Of a stretch of DNA of 41,326 bases, positions 1 to 9,210 are shown piece by piece. Made by a program: the position numbers and the translations under genes. Source of the DNA: an uncultured Enterobacterales bacterium (GTDB lineage Bacteria; Pseudomonadota; Gammaproteobacteria; Enterobacterales; Psychrobiaceae); assembly GCA_937981905.1 (NCBI GenBank), contig CALJMY010000166.1:1-41326 (forward strand), in the 5' to 3' direction. Each line of letters opens with the position of its first letter. Position 1 is the first letter of the stretch. The notes under the pieces were generated by a model that made no database searches, was not told where the DNA came from, and saw nothing but the letters and a program-made list of their open reading frames with translations.

Positions 1-297
1 GACTGAGCGTTCATCTGAAGCATTGGTTAATAACTGCATCCCCAAACAAATACCAAGGACGGGCTGAGTTAACGATTGAATAAGCGTAACGAGATCTAAG
101 TCGTTAAGGTTTTTCATCGCCGCGCCAGCTGTGCCTACGCCCGGTAGTACCACATGAGATGCTTGTTTAATTAAATCTACATCACGACTTACCGTGACGT
201 CGTCTGACAAACGTTCAAAAGCACATCGCACTGATGTGATGTTGGCACAACCTGTGTCAATAATGACAACGTTAGTTTTTGTATTCACAGATGACAT
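1..297 (-). CDS. hisH: HisH, glutaminase subunit of imidazole glycerol phosphate synthase (3' end outside window)
   Basis: This is the N-terminal 99 codons of the glutamine amidotransferase that feeds ammonia to HisF in histidine synthesis. The translation begins MSSVNTKTNVVIIDTGCANI. It contains a PGVG oxyanion-strand motif and the nucleophile elbow GICLGMQ with the catalytic Cys. The ATG at 297 directly follows the hisB stop (TAAATG), so the two genes are translationally coupled. The gene continues past base 1, where hisA, hisF and hisIE would be expected. The assignment rests on motif and operon position and is firm. Confidence 0.93.
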   Translation of the reverse strand, partial: MSSVNTKTNVVIIDTGCANITSVRCAFERLSDDVTVSRDVDLIKQASHVVLPGVGTAGAAMKNLNDLDLVTLIQSLTQPVLGICLGMQLLTNASDERSV

Positions 298-1365
298 TTA
301 CAAAACACCTTTACTACTTGGCATTGCATTGCCTTCAACTTTAATCGCTTGACGTAGCGTACGGCCAAATGATTTGAATATACCTTCCACTAAGTGATGG
401 TTATTTTTGCCTTCAGCTTTTATATGCAGGGTTGCAGCCATTGCACTTGATAGTGAGTGGAAGAAATGATGAACCATTTCTGTCGCTAATTCACCAACAC
501 GTTCGTTACTAAATTTAGCCTCAAATTCTAACCAACCGCGACCTGATAAATCAAGGGCACAAGTACATAAGCACTCATCCATTGGTAGAGTAAAACCAAA
601 GCGGCCAATGCCACGTTTGTCACCTAATGCTTCTTTTAACGCACTGCCGATAGCAATCGCTGTATCTTCAACGGTGTGGTGATCATCAATATGTAAATCA
701 CCGCTTACTTGTGCGTTAAGCACAAAACCGCCGTGAGTAGCTATTTGATCAAGCATGTGATCGAAAAAGCCAATACCTGTGTCAATAACGCTGCCACCTT
801 GTTTATCAAGGTTAACGTCAATGCTAATTTGTGTTTCATTAGTATTACGAACAACGGTTGCTTTACGTTCTTTAACGGTTAAAGCGCGTGCAATGTCATC
901 CCAGTTTAATGTTTCAGGATGGTATTTAAATGATTGTAAGCCCATGTTGTTAGCAAGACCGATGTCGGTATCTCTATCGCCAATAACATAACTGTTTTTG
1001 AAATCAACACGACCTGCTTGTAATAAGTCTTTAACTAAGCCAAGTTTTGGCTTACGACATGAACAATCTTGTTCGTCAAAATGAGGACAAATTAGTACTT
1101 CTGAAAATTTTACGCCTTGAGATGTGAAAATATCCATCATTTTATCGTGTGCTAAATCAAAGTCTGCTTGTGGGAAACTGTCTGTTCCTAAACCATCTTG
1201 ATTAGACACCATGATAAGCTCATAACCAGCATTTTGAAGTTGTAATAATACTGGAATCACATTAGGTTCAAAAACAATCTTCGCTAGTGTGTCTAGTTGT
1301 TTGTCTACGGCTGGTTCTTCAACAAGAGTTCCATCACGATCAATAAATAATATTTTACTTTGCAT
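298..1365 (-). CDS. hisB: HisB, bifunctional histidinol-phosphatase / imidazoleglycerol-phosphate dehydratase
   Basis: A 355-residue two-domain enzyme that catalyses two steps of histidine synthesis. The N-terminal HAD phosphatase carries the DxDGT nucleophile motif (DRDGT, residues 9-13) and a Cys/His zinc loop ([14 protein letters not shown]) near residue 93. The C-terminal IGP dehydratase starts near residue 165 and has the two metal-binding His clusters DDHHTVEDT and NNHHLVEG. The domain order and length match the fused enterobacterial form. It lies 29 nt after hisC, with a purine-rich site (GCAGAGA) before its ATG, and abuts hisH. No key residue is missing. Confidence 0.97.
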   Translation of the reverse strand: MQSKILFIDRDGTLVEEPAVDKQLDTLAKIVFEPNVIPVLLQLQNAGYELIMVSNQDGLGTDSFPQADFDLAHDKMMDIFTSQGVKFSEVLICPHFDEQDCSCRKPKLGLVKDLLQAGRVDFKNSYVIGDRDTDIGLANNMGLQSFKYHPETLNWDDIARALTVKERKATVVRNTNETQISIDVNLDKQGGSVIDTGIGFFDHMLDQIATHGGFVLNAQVSGDLHIDDHHTVEDTAIAIGSALKEALGDKRGIGRFGFTLPMDECLCTCALDLSGRGWLEFEAKFSNERVGELATEMVHHFFHSLSSAMAATLHIKAEGKNNHHLVEGIFKSFGRTLRQAIKVEGNAMPSSKGVL

Positions 1366-1394
1366 GCTATTGTCTCTGCTATCTATTTTGTCTA

Positions 1395-2450
1395 TTACTT
1401 AAAAGAGTCCGAAATACGAATAAGCGTATCGGTTAATTTTTTCATTTCACTGTCGCTGCCGATACTAAATCGAAGGCAATATTGCAGGGTCTCAACGTGT
1501 GATTGATTGCGAACAACAATGCCAGCATCGCCTAATTTCTTAAACCATGAATCATCGTTAAATCTGACAAGAACGAAGTTTGCACCAGAATGATATACGC
1601 TATTTACACCATGTAATTTACTGATTTCATCAAAAAATGAATAACCTAAAGCGTTAAGTTCTTTAACTTGTGTTTCCATTTGCTTAACACCATCAAGCGT
1701 TAATGCATTTGAAGCAATGTCACCAACAGGTGCTGAAATAGGGTAGGGTGCAATTACTTTTTTAGCTAAATCGATAATGTTGTCATTAGCGAGCATGAAA
1801 CCACAACGTAAACCAGCTAAACCAAAAGCTTTTGATAACGTACGAAGAATAACTAAATTATCATATTTTTCAATTAAGCTTGCCATAGTCAGTTCTGGTG
1901 AGAACTCAATGTAAGCTTCATCTACAACCACAATGCAGTCATCACTTAATGCAGCAATAATTGGCTCAATTTGAGATGGCGTTAGTGTTGATCCTGTTGG
2001 GTTATTTGGATTACAAATAAACAATAATGATGAGCCATTTAACTTGTCAGTTAATTGCGGATCGAGTTGCCAGTCAGGTGTTAACGGCACCTTATTTACA
2101 GCAACATCACAGGTAGCTGCACTAATGGCATACATTCCGTAAGTTGGGGTACAAATAGTAATACTATCTTTACCAGGCACACAAAAAGTACGAATTAATA
2201 ATTCGATGGCTTCATCAGCGCCGCGACTTGCTAATAATTGTGATTCTTTAACGCCGCTATAACGTGCATAATTTTCAACTAACGCCGTTGGTTGAAATTC
2301 AGGGTAGCGATTATAGCCAGGTTCATTATTAGCAAAAGGCGATTCATTAGCGTTAAGCCAAACATCACCTGTACCACCAATACGTCTTGCTGATTGATAA
2401 GGCGTCATGCTTAATAATTCAGGACGCGCTAAACGTTCAATAAGAGTCAT
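1395..2450 (-). CDS. hisC: HisC, histidinol-phosphate aminotransferase
   Basis: A PLP-dependent class I/II aminotransferase that converts imidazole acetol phosphate and glutamate to histidinol phosphate. Visible motifs are [11 protein letters not shown] and NANESP at the N terminus, NPNNPTGS, and the PLP-lysine segment [16 protein letters not shown]. The frame is open from 2474, but that would place the start inside hisD. The ATG at 2450 ([11 protein letters not shown]) follows the hisD TAA by one base and gives the usual family N terminus, so I chose it (351 residues). Tight spacing with hisD indicates coupling. Confidence 0.95.
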   Translation of the reverse strand: MTLIERLARPELLSMTPYQSARRIGGTGDVWLNANESPFANNEPGYNRYPEFQPTALVENYARYSGVKESQLLASRGADEAIELLIRTFCVPGKDSITICTPTYGMYAISAATCDVAVNKVPLTPDWQLDPQLTDKLNGSSLLFICNPNNPTGSTLTPSQIEPIIAALSDDCIVVVDEAYIEFSPELTMASLIEKYDNLVILRTLSKAFGLAGLRCGFMLANDNIIDLAKKVIAPYPISAPVGDIASNALTLDGVKQMETQVKELNALGYSFFDEISKLHGVNSVYHSGANFVLVRFNDDSWFKKLGDAGIVVRNQSHVETLQYCLRFSIGSDSEMKKLTDTLIRISDSFK

Positions 2451-2451
2451 G

Positions 2452-3744
2452 TTATTTATTCGCCTCAGGCGCAAGTCTAATCGTTACAGCATTTGCATGA
2501 GCATCTAACCCTTCAGCCATTGCTAAAGGAACTATTGAGCGCTCTAACCCTGCAAGACCTTCATACGATAATTCTTGAACAGTGAAACGACGTGAAAAGT
2601 CAGCTAAACTCAAACTTGAATAACTGCTACACATGCCGTAAGTCGGTAGTACATGGTTCGTACCGCTAGAATAATCACCTGCAGATTCAGGGCTCCATTT
2701 TCCTAAGAATACAGACCCTGCGGCATAAATATTTGCTAACACGTCACGAGGTGACTCTGTTTGAATAATTAAATGCTCAGGTGCGTAACGATTAGAAATT
2801 TGGATAGCTTCATCAATACTACTACAAACAATTATTTTGCTGTGCTCAAGTGCTGCACGGGCAATGTCGCTACGTGATAATGAATGTAATTGTAATTCAA
2901 GTTGCTCGGTAACCGCTGCCGCTAGTTTATCGCAATTAGTTAACAAAATAGTTTGCGAGTCAACACCATGTTCTGCTTGTGACAATAAATCAGCTGCAAC
3001 AAACGCCGCGTTAGCATTTTCATCAGCAATAACGAGAACTTCAGATGGACCAGCTGGCATATCAATACCAGCACCGCCAATAGCATTAGATACTTGCTTT
3101 TTAGCTTCGGTAACGTATTTATTACCAGGGCCATAAATTTTATCAACACTCGGTACGCTTTCTGTACCAAATGCCATAGCGGCAACTGCTTGCGCGCCGC
3201 CAATTTGAAATATCGTAGAAACGCCGCACAATTTAGCTGTGTATAAAATCACATCAGAAATTGGTGGAGGACTACAAAGCACGACATTTGGGCAACCAGC
3301 AATTTGTGCTGGTATTGCCGTCATTAATACCGTTGACGGTAATGGCGCTGTGCCGCCTGGTGTATATAAACCGACACTGCGCAGTGCTTGCGTGCGCAGT
3401 TCACATTGCACGCCTTTGCTTGTTTCTATTGATAAGTCTTGCTGTATTTGAGCACGATGAAATTTTTCAACATTCGCTTTAGCTTGCTCAATGGCTTGCT
3501 TAAGTTCAGGTGAAATACTGTTAGCTGCCACATCGATTTGCTCAGCAGATACAGCAAGTTCATCAAGGATAATATTGTCGAACTTAGCGCAATAATCTTT
3601 CAAAGCAGCGTCGCCTTGCGATTTCACGTTTTCAATAATATTACTAACTTGTTGTTGCAACATCGCCGAATCATCGAGTGCAGGGCGCTCTAATTGTCGT
3701 TGTTGCTCTTGTTCACTCAGTGATGACCAAATTAACGTGCGCAT
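2452..3744 (-). CDS. hisD: HisD, histidinol dehydrogenase
   Basis: An NAD-dependent zinc enzyme that performs the last two steps of histidine synthesis, oxidising histidinol to histidine. Family signatures present are the GPGNKYVTEAKK segment, DMPAGPSEVLV, the zinc-ligand region LLSQAEHGVDSQ, the SAGDYSSGTNHVLPT stretch and the C-terminal AEGLDAHANA with its metal-binding His. The frame runs back to 3768 inside hisG. The ATG at 3744 (MRTLIWSSLSE) lies four bases after the hisG TAA with GGGAT upstream, which gives 430 residues, close to the usual 434. It sits between hisG and hisC. Confidence 0.96.
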   Translation of the reverse strand: MRTLIWSSLSEQEQQRQLERPALDDSAMLQQQVSNIIENVKSQGDAALKDYCAKFDNIILDELAVSAEQIDVAANSISPELKQAIEQAKANVEKFHRAQIQQDLSIETSKGVQCELRTQALRSVGLYTPGGTAPLPSTVLMTAIPAQIAGCPNVVLCSPPPISDVILYTAKLCGVSTIFQIGGAQAVAAMAFGTESVPSVDKIYGPGNKYVTEAKKQVSNAIGGAGIDMPAGPSEVLVIADENANAAFVAADLLSQAEHGVDSQTILLTNCDKLAAAVTEQLELQLHSLSRSDIARAALEHSKIIVCSSIDEAIQISNRYAPEHLIIQTESPRDVLANIYAAGSVFLGKWSPESAGDYSSGTNHVLPTYGMCSSYSSLSLADFSRRFTVQELSYEGLAGLERSIVPLAMAEGLDAHANAVTIRLAPEANK

Positions 3745-3748
3745 AAAC

Positions 3749-4645
3749 TTATCCCAGCATTCTTTCAATTGGCATTACAAGAATTGAACTTGCGTCCAAT
3801 GTTTTTAATTGTTCCATTATTTCCCAGCATAATGTTTCACTGCTTACAGCATGTACAACTACTTTGTCGCTATCGCCTAATGGTAAAATAGTTGGATTTT
3901 CTGCACCTGGTAACAAGCTAAGAATTTTTTCAACGTTCTTTTTAGGTGCATGAAGCATGATGTACTTAGATTCACGTGCTTGAATAACGCCGTTAAAACG
4001 AGTCATTAGCTGATCAAGCAATGCTTGTTTTTCGTCAGATAATTCACTTTTAGTTTTAATTAATACCGCTTGGCTGTTGAAGAATATTTGTGATTCTTTT
4101 AATCCATTAGCTTCTAATGTTGCGCCAGTAGAAACAAGGTCACAAATTGCATCAGCGATACCAGCGCGTGGAGCAACTTCTACAGAACCTTTTAATGTTA
4201 CATTAGTGAAGTTAACATTGTTGCTGTCTAAGTAGCGTTTTAAAAGGTGAGGGTATGAAGTAGCAATGCGTTGACCTTCAAACTGCTGAACACCTGTGTA
4301 TTCAATTTCTGTAGGAATCGCTAGTGATAAACGACAACCACCAAAATCTAAACGTTTTAATACGTCATATTGATTTGGAGCATTTGCTGCAATACGCTCT
4401 AATTCTGTTTCTTCAAGCTCATTTTCACCAATGATGCCTAAATCACATACGCCATCCATTATAAGAGTAGGGATGTCGTCATCACGTACTAATAATAAAT
4501 CGATAGGTAGATTAGTTGCATGAGCAATTAAACGTTGTGAATTAGTGTTAAATTTAACACCACTAGCTTTTAATAATTTTTTTGCTTCGTCTGATAAACG
4601 GCCTTTCTTTTGAATGGCAATTCTTAATCTGTTACTTGTTTGCAT
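3749..4645 (-). CDS. hisG: HisG, ATP phosphoribosyltransferase (long form)
   Basis: The first and feedback-controlled enzyme of histidine synthesis, joining ATP and PRPP. At 298 residues it is the long hexameric form: two catalytic lobes ([13 protein letters not shown], and the PRPP loop [14 protein letters not shown]) followed by a regulatory C-terminal domain from about residue 225 that binds histidine. A GGAG site lies about 10 nt before the ATG. It is the first structural gene after the hisL attenuator, so it should be controlled both by attenuation and by histidine binding. Confidence 0.97.
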   Translation of the reverse strand: MQTSNRLRIAIQKKGRLSDEAKKLLKASGVKFNTNSQRLIAHATNLPIDLLLVRDDDIPTLIMDGVCDLGIIGENELEETELERIAANAPNQYDVLKRLDFGGCRLSLAIPTEIEYTGVQQFEGQRIATSYPHLLKRYLDSNNVNFTNVTLKGSVEVAPRAGIADAICDLVSTGATLEANGLKESQIFFNSQAVLIKTKSELSDEKQALLDQLMTRFNGVIQARESKYIMLHAPKKNVEKILSLLPGAENPTILPLGDSDKVVVHAVSSETLCWEIMEQLKTLDASSILVMPIERMLG

Positions 4646-4664
4646 TATTGTAGTACTCCAAAAA

Positions 4665-4738
4665 TAAAAAAACCTCTGTGTTGTCAGAGGTTTTTATTAA
4701 TCATTTAACCGCTGGCAGAAACATCATTTTTTTCCAGC
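4665..4738 (-). terminator. his operon attenuator: intrinsic terminator and competing hairpin
   Basis: On the minus strand, an 11-bp perfect stem (AAAAACCTCTG / CAGAGGTTTTT, 4668-4695, six-base loop) is followed by seven T residues, an A and more Ts. It lies between hisL and hisG. Just upstream, GCTGG / CCAGC (4734-4738 with 4711-4715) can form a second hairpin between the leader peptide and the terminator. This is the classical arrangement in which ribosome stalling at His codons changes which hairpin forms. Exact antiterminator pairing was not calculated. Confidence 0.9.
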
Positions 4739-4755
4739 AGATAATCTCCTGAAAA

Positions 4756-4803
4756 TTACCGGATAATATGGTGATGGTGATGGTGTCCCAGAGAATTATT
4801 CAT
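4756..4803 (-). CDS. hisL: HisL, his operon leader peptide
   Basis: A 15-codon reading frame, MNNSLGHHHHHHIIR, with six consecutive histidine codons alternating CAC and CAT. It lies about 110 nt upstream of hisG and just before the attenuator hairpins. Its role is regulatory: when charged tRNA-His is scarce, the ribosome stalls in the His run and the downstream terminator does not form. The run of His codons is decisive for the assignment. Confidence 0.95.
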   Translation of the reverse strand: MNNSLGHHHHHHIIR

Positions 4804-5131
4804 ATGTCAGTTAAAAATTAAATTAGTTGTGTACACAGTATGCTAGAGGACATTTAAATGCAATATTTAATTGGGATATAACGTATTTAAAAAGCTATTA
4901 GTTATCTCATTATTGTATTAATAAAGTGTGGTTTGTATAGAATAGCCAAAATTTTGATAAAAAATGTAATTATCATCTTTTATCTGTTGAAATTTGTTGT
5001 AATCATTTATCATTATTAATGAGTAAATAAATGATTAACAGTGATTTATTTACGTCTGTTAATAGGAAGTTCAGTTTAAATGACTGAAAATTCACTCGTA
5101 AAAAAATCATAATAATCTAAAGGAATAACAA
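4804..5131. promoter_or_regulatory. Divergent his / mscS control region with an 11-bp dyad
   Basis: No gene is visible here. For the his operon on the minus strand, a weak promoter candidate is TTGCAT (4859-4864) and CATACT (4838-4843) with a short 15-nt spacer. For mscS, there is a perfect 11-bp inverted repeat, TAATCATTTAT (5000-5010) and ATAAATGATTA (5027-5037), with CATT/AATG inside its spacer. A 6-bp repeat TTCAGT / ACTGAA follows (5070-5088). The dyads look like operators or transcript hairpins; no regulator is recognised. The mscS ribosome site is AAAGGA, a few bases before its ATG. Confidence 0.45.
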
Positions 5132-5959
5132 ATGGACGAATTTTCATCGGAAAACTTACAAGGTTTAGCAGATAAAGCAATCGAAATGTCGATGCTTTAT
5201 TTACCTAAGCTATTATTAGCGTTACTGACACTTATCATCGGTTTTTGGGTCATCTCAAAAATTGTTAATGGTATAAGTAAAATTTTATCAGTTCGTGCTG
5301 TTGAAGAAACGCTACAACGCTTTTTAGCAAACTTAACTGGTGTCGCTTTAAAAGCAATGCTTATAATTAGTGTTGCATCAATGATTGGTATTGAGACAAC
5401 ATCATTTATTGCTGTTTTAGGTGCAGCTGGTCTTGCGATTGGTTTAGCACTACAAGGGTCATTATCTAATTTTGCAGGTGGTGTATTAATTTTACTATTC
5501 AAACCATTTAAAATTGGTGATGTAGTAGATGCACAAGGCTATGTTGGTGTAATTAAAGAAATTCAAATTTTTAATACAATTATTACTACGCTTGATAACG
5601 AACGTGTAATTATTCCAAATGGTATTCTATCAAACGGTCCTATTAAGAACTTGTTTGCAGAACCTATTCGCCGCGTTGATATGACGTTTGGCATTAGTTA
5701 CGACGATGACGTAATAGGCGCTAAAGAAGCGTTACGTGAAATAGTACTAGCTGATACTCGTTTATTAGAAAGCGATAAAGGTCATGAAATTTATGTATCA
5801 GAACATGCTGATAGTTCAGTGAACTTATTAGTTCGTGTTTGGTGTGATTCAGCTAATTTCTGGCCTGTTTACTTCGGTATGCACGAAAGTGTTAAATTAG
5901 CGTTTGATGCTAAAGGAATTACAATTCCATACCCACAACGCGATGTACATATGAAGTAA
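5132..5959 (+). CDS. mscS: MscS-type small-conductance mechanosensitive channel
   Basis: A 275-residue inner-membrane channel that releases solutes on hypo-osmotic shock. The first 120 residues hold three hydrophobic helices. The third, pore-lining helix has the Gly/Ala-rich pattern GAAGLAIGLALQGSLSNFAG, followed by FKPFKIGDVV, the start of the beta domain. The C-terminal part matches the cytoplasmic cage (INTIITTLDNERVIIPNG). The length is close to that of E. coli MscS (286). It is a single-gene unit with its own terminator immediately downstream. Confidence 0.95.
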   Translation: MDEFSSENLQGLADKAIEMSMLYLPKLLLALLTLIIGFWVISKIVNGISKILSVRAVEETLQRFLANLTGVALKAMLIISVASMIGIETTSFIAVLGAAGLAIGLALQGSLSNFAGGVLILLFKPFKIGDVVDAQGYVGVIKEIQIFNTIITTLDNERVIIPNGILSNGPIKNLFAEPIRRVDMTFGISYDDDVIGAKEALREIVLADTRLLESDKGHEIYVSEHADSSVNLLVRVWCDSANFWPVYFGMHESVKLAFDAKGITIPYPQRDVHMK

Positions 5960-5983
5960 GTATTAATTTATTAATACTAAAAT

Positions 5984-6018
5984 AAAAAAGGGAACACTGT
6001 GAAGTGTTCCCTTTTTTT
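5984..6018. terminator. Bidirectional intrinsic terminator after mscS
   Basis: A perfect 15-bp stem made of AAAAAAGGGAACACT and AGTGTTCCCTTTTTT, with a four-base loop, is followed by Ts on both strands. It ends mscS on the plus strand. It could also end any minus-strand transcript from the 6019-6490 interval. Confidence 0.93.
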
Positions 6019-6490
6019 ATTATTTTTGTGAAGTCCTAAGGTAAGTTAATACTTTGGAGACTTATCATTCAAAACATTAAAAAATACACAGGTTAAGCGT
6101 TCTTAACGTGTTTATACAATGGGCTTTAAATTATCTGTTATTACGTACGTTAAAAAAGGAGAGTTCACCTACAAACAATCCTAAGACCATTTGGTTATTC
6201 AAGGGCGTAGCACATACTCACATGACTTAGGAAACATGGTAGATTAGACTCAACCCATTTTAAGTACACCGGTGTCTAAATAAATAAAATGCCCACCAAC
6301 AGATAAAACACCTAGAGCGTGAACATCTCCGATGTCAGTAAGGATAAATGACATTCTTAAACAAGAGTTTCTATTATACAAATGCAACAGACTTAATTGA
6401 AACAGTTAGTTACAGAATCGATAGACACTCATAACAATCTTTGACCGCAATTAAGTTTGGGAATGAAAACACTTAATGAAATGCATAAAA
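6019..6490 (-). other. Gene-poor interval between convergent genes; possible minus-strand small RNA or dispersed repeat
   Basis: About 470 bp between two strong terminators without a convincing protein gene. On the minus strand there is a perfect TATAAT (6378-6373). Downstream of it lie a hairpin ACATC-GGA-GATGT near 6323-6335 and an imperfect inverted repeat at 6169-6242 (CTAC and CCTAAG arms separated by equal seven-base internal loops). The bidirectional mscS terminator could end such a transcript. A 34-codon frame at 6250-6354 (begins MSFILTDIGD) has no ribosome site. The interval could instead be a copy of an intergenic repeat family; copy number cannot be judged here. Confidence 0.35.
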
Positions 6491-6516
6491 AAGCCAGTTT
6501 GCAATACAAACTGGCT
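6486..6516 (-). terminator. Intrinsic terminator for the DUF3108 gene
   Basis: On the minus strand, a perfect 10-bp stem AGCCAGTTTG / CAAACTGGCT (6516-6507 with 6501-6492, five-base loop) is followed by six Ts. It lies about 55 nt after the stop codon of the DUF3108 gene. Confidence 0.93.
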
Positions 6517-6571
6517 TCATAAAACCGTAAACTTATTTTTAGGACTAGATATTTATAATAATGATTATAAA

Positions 6572-7297
6572 TTAGTCTTCAAAATGTAACCAACTCAATT
6601 GTAAATCTGCTTGTTCAGCGCCATCCTTAAATTGTGTCATTTTTACTACCGTATAATTTAATGAGGGTGCAATCCAAATCAAAGTATTACGTGTTGAATT
6701 TTCACGTACACGTTGTAATTTTATTGCTTCAAAACGGCCCATAGGAGTTTTAATCGTTTCAGTGCCTAATCTTTTAAATGTGTATTGTGTTTCTTTACAG
6801 CGTTTAACCATATGATAAGAAAGTATTTTATTCTCTTTAATTAAATCTCTACGAAGAGCAAGTTGGTAAAGTAATGGATCAAAAGTATGCTGTATCGGTT
6901 TAAAACTTTCTTTATTGTTTTTATAAATTGATTTAATGGCTTCTTTTTCAAACGTTATATGTTCTTCACGGTCTCTGCCAGTACCTGTACGTATATAATG
7001 ATAATTATCAGGGGTAAAAATACCATCTTTAATAGTGAAAGCACTATTTTCTTTTCGTGTGTCTGATAGAAACATCCACTTAATATTACTGCTAGAACTA
7101 AGATGATAACCATCTTCAGTCTTTTCTAATTTTCGTTGTCCTTTGCCTAATTCATTACCTTTACGAAAAAGTGTGTAACTTGCTTGATAAGGAACTAATG
7201 CATTTGCAGTCTCAGGTATATTCATTTCTTGTGTTTGCCCAATCGTGGCATAACTACATAAAACTAATGCTAGAGAAAGTTTAAATATGTTTATCAT
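6572..7297 (-). CDS. DUF3108 family periplasmic protein
   Basis: A 241-residue protein with a clear signal peptide (MINIFKLSLALVLCSYATIGQTQE, cleavage near residue 22). The mature part reads as a DUF3108 beta-rich protein: YQASYTLFRKGNELGKGQRKL near the start, FDPLLYQLALRRDL in the middle, and TPMGRFEAIKLQRVR followed by IWIAPSLNYTVVKM near the end. Members are widespread in marine gammaproteobacteria, and the molecular role is not established. AGGAA lies about 11 nt before the ATG. It is divergent from the DUF3025 gene. Confidence 0.8.
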   Translation of the reverse strand: MINIFKLSLALVLCSYATIGQTQEMNIPETANALVPYQASYTLFRKGNELGKGQRKLEKTEDGYHLSSSSNIKWMFLSDTRKENSAFTIKDGIFTPDNYHYIRTGTGRDREEHITFEKEAIKSIYKNNKESFKPIQHTFDPLLYQLALRRDLIKENKILSYHMVKRCKETQYTFKRLGTETIKTPMGRFEAIKLQRVRENSTRNTLIWIAPSLNYTVVKMTQFKDGAEQADLQLSWLHFED

Positions 7298-7375
7298 AAA
7301 ATTGTTGTTCCTAATTTGCGGTAAAGCCTATGGGCCGCTTTGAAAAAACGTTACAATACCTATTACTATTAAAGG

Positions 7376-7381
7376 TATAAT
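7376..7381 (+). promoter_or_regulatory. Perfect -10 hexamer before the DUF3025 gene
   Basis: TATAAT lies only 12-15 nt upstream of the start codon. A usable -35 is weak: TTACAA at 7351-7356 with a 19-nt spacer. If used, the mRNA would begin only a few bases before the start codon, giving a nearly leaderless message. No good ribosome site is seen other than AAAGG overlapping this element. Confidence 0.4.
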
Positions 7382-7395
7382 GGTTTGTATAAGTG

Positions 7396-8193
7396 ATGCA
7401 ACAGTGGCAAGAAGATTTTTTTAAAATAACACCTATTTTTAATGATTTAGATCATATTTTAGCTAATGTTAGTTGGAATGATTGGCCAAGCTGCCAAGAT
7501 TTGAACAAACTTATCCCAGATCAAGTTGCTAATTATCAAGGTCAACGCTTAACCTTAGTTGAACAAACACCAGAGTTGTTAAGCGATGGTTTGTATTATG
7601 AACAAAGAATTTACCAACAAGCACTTGTACCAACCCGCTCTCATAATTGGCATGATTTTTTTAATTCACTCATTTATTTATTATTTCCGTTAACCAAAAA
7701 AGAAATGAATAGACTTCATGTTGAAGAGATAGAGCGTTTTGGTGACCAAAAACGCTCACGCTGTCGTGATGCGATAACTCTATTAGATGAATGCGGTGTC
7801 ATTATTGCGCATTGCGATGATGACATTGCTGATGACTTAATGAATCATCGTTGGGATGATGCGTTTGTAAATAAACGTCCAGCATGGGGACAAACCGTTA
7901 ATGCTATTATGATCGGACATGCAAATTATGAAAAAGCACTCGACCCTTATATTGGTTTTACAGGTAAAGCATTGTATTTAAAAGTAACACCTAAGTTTTT
8001 TTCAATGGACATATGGGATAAGTATCAATATTTAGATACAATGTTATCTAATCAATTGGAATTACTCTTACAAGATAATAGTAAGCTTTATCCTTTACCT
8101 ATTTTAGGTGTACCGGGATGGTGGGACGCGAATGAAAATACAGAATTCTATGAAAATGGCCAATATTTTAGACCTAAACGTAAATCAAAATAA
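7396..8193 (+). CDS. DUF3025 domain protein
   Basis: A cytoplasmic-looking protein of 265 residues from the ATG at 7396; a GTG codon directly before it (7393) is an alternative start. The body matches DUF3025: an N-terminal LTLVEQ region, YYEQRIYQQALVPTRSHNWHDFFNSLIYLLFP in the middle, and a C-terminal LPILGVPGWWDANENTEFYENGQYFRP. The family is uncharacterised. The gene is followed after 15 nt by the lipid A acyltransferase gene on the same strand, so the two are probably co-transcribed. No catalytic site can be proposed. Confidence 0.8.
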   Translation: MQQWQEDFFKITPIFNDLDHILANVSWNDWPSCQDLNKLIPDQVANYQGQRLTLVEQTPELLSDGLYYEQRIYQQALVPTRSHNWHDFFNSLIYLLFPLTKKEMNRLHVEEIERFGDQKRSRCRDAITLLDECGVIIAHCDDDIADDLMNHRWDDAFVNKRPAWGQTVNAIMIGHANYEKALDPYIGFTGKALYLKVTPKFFSMDIWDKYQYLDTMLSNQLELLLQDNSKLYPLPILGVPGWWDANENTEFYENGQYFRPKRKSK

Positions 8194-8208
8194 TGAAATG
8201 GATTTTTA

Positions 8209-9162
8209 ATGAGTAGTTTAGATAAATATCTTTATAAAGCGCCATTTAAACTAAGTTTTTTACACCCTAAATATATAGGTACTTGGTTAATGGTTTTACT
8301 GTTAATTATTTGTGCTTACACACCCGTAAAAATGCGTGATTGGTTCGCACAACGATTAACCAAATTAGTATTTAAAATTGCTAAAAAGCCTGTCCATATT
8401 ATTGATTGTAATTTGAAAGTTTGTTTCAAAAACATGAGTAAAGATGAACGTACTGAGCTTATTTATAAAAATATTGAAATGTTTCTATTGTCAGTACTTG
8501 GTCAAGCTGAATTAGCTTTTCGTTCTAAAAAACATATTATGAGTCGCTTTAATGTTCAAGGATTAGAGCATTTAAAAAAGATAACGGACGCTGGCGAACA
8601 AGCTATCTTTGTTGCTAGCCATACTTGGGGACTTGAATACGCAGGTACTTATTTTATGTGCGGAAATGTACCTATTGTTACTTTTATCAATCCACATAAA
8701 AATCCAATTTATAATTGGTTATCGGTTAAGCAACGGACTCGTTTTTGTGACAGTGTGTATGTTCGTGAAGGTGGTATTAGAGTAATGCTTAAAGGAATGA
8801 AAGAAGGAAAACATCTATTCTTTTTACCTGATCAAGATCATGGTGCTGACAAATGTGAATTTGCTCCTTTTTTTGATACTCAAAAAGCGTCTCTTCCTAT
8901 ATTGAATCGCTTATGTAAAGCCAGTAAAGGTCACATTGTCCCACTGCATATTGCTTATGATATTAATTACCATCGTTTTAACTTAACGATTGAACCAGCG
9001 TTTGATTGTACTGGTGCTGAAGGGTGTAAAGAATCTGAAGCGTTATTTTTAAATCATTTATTAGAGGATTTAATTATGCGTGATTTAACACAATATATGT
9101 GGATCTTACGCATTTTAAAAACTCGCCCATTGGGTGAAGAATGTATTTATAAGAAAAAGTAA
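8209..9162 (+). CDS. lpxM: Lipid A late acyltransferase, LpxM/MsbB type
   Basis: A 317-residue inner-membrane acyltransferase that adds a secondary fatty acid to lipid A. A hydrophobic anchor lies at residues 25-42 (WLMVLLLIICAY). The catalytic H(X4)E motif is HTWGLE near residue 138, and the second conserved block is PDQDHGADKCEFAPFF. That DQD block with a following FxPFF favours LpxM over LpxL, but the specificity (acyl chain and position) is inferred. It follows the DUF3025 gene closely and precedes the thiamine operon. Confidence 0.82.
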   Translation: MSSLDKYLYKAPFKLSFLHPKYIGTWLMVLLLIICAYTPVKMRDWFAQRLTKLVFKIAKKPVHIIDCNLKVCFKNMSKDERTELIYKNIEMFLLSVLGQAELAFRSKKHIMSRFNVQGLEHLKKITDAGEQAIFVASHTWGLEYAGTYFMCGNVPIVTFINPHKNPIYNWLSVKQRTRFCDSVYVREGGIRVMLKGMKEGKHLFFLPDQDHGADKCEFAPFFDTQKASLPILNRLCKASKGHIVPLHIAYDINYHRFNLTIEPAFDCTGAEGCKESEALFLNHLLEDLIMRDLTQYMWILRILKTRPLGEECIYKKK

Positions 9163-9210
9163 AAAATTTATTTATATAGTTATTTCCAATCCTATGAATC
9201 GTGGTTTAGT

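Noticed and set aside
6250-6354. 34-codon minus-strand frame (MSFILTDIGD...)
   Set aside because: There is no Shine-Dalgarno and the frame is followed at once by further stops; it may be a decayed or non-coding sequence. It is kept only as part of the interval description.
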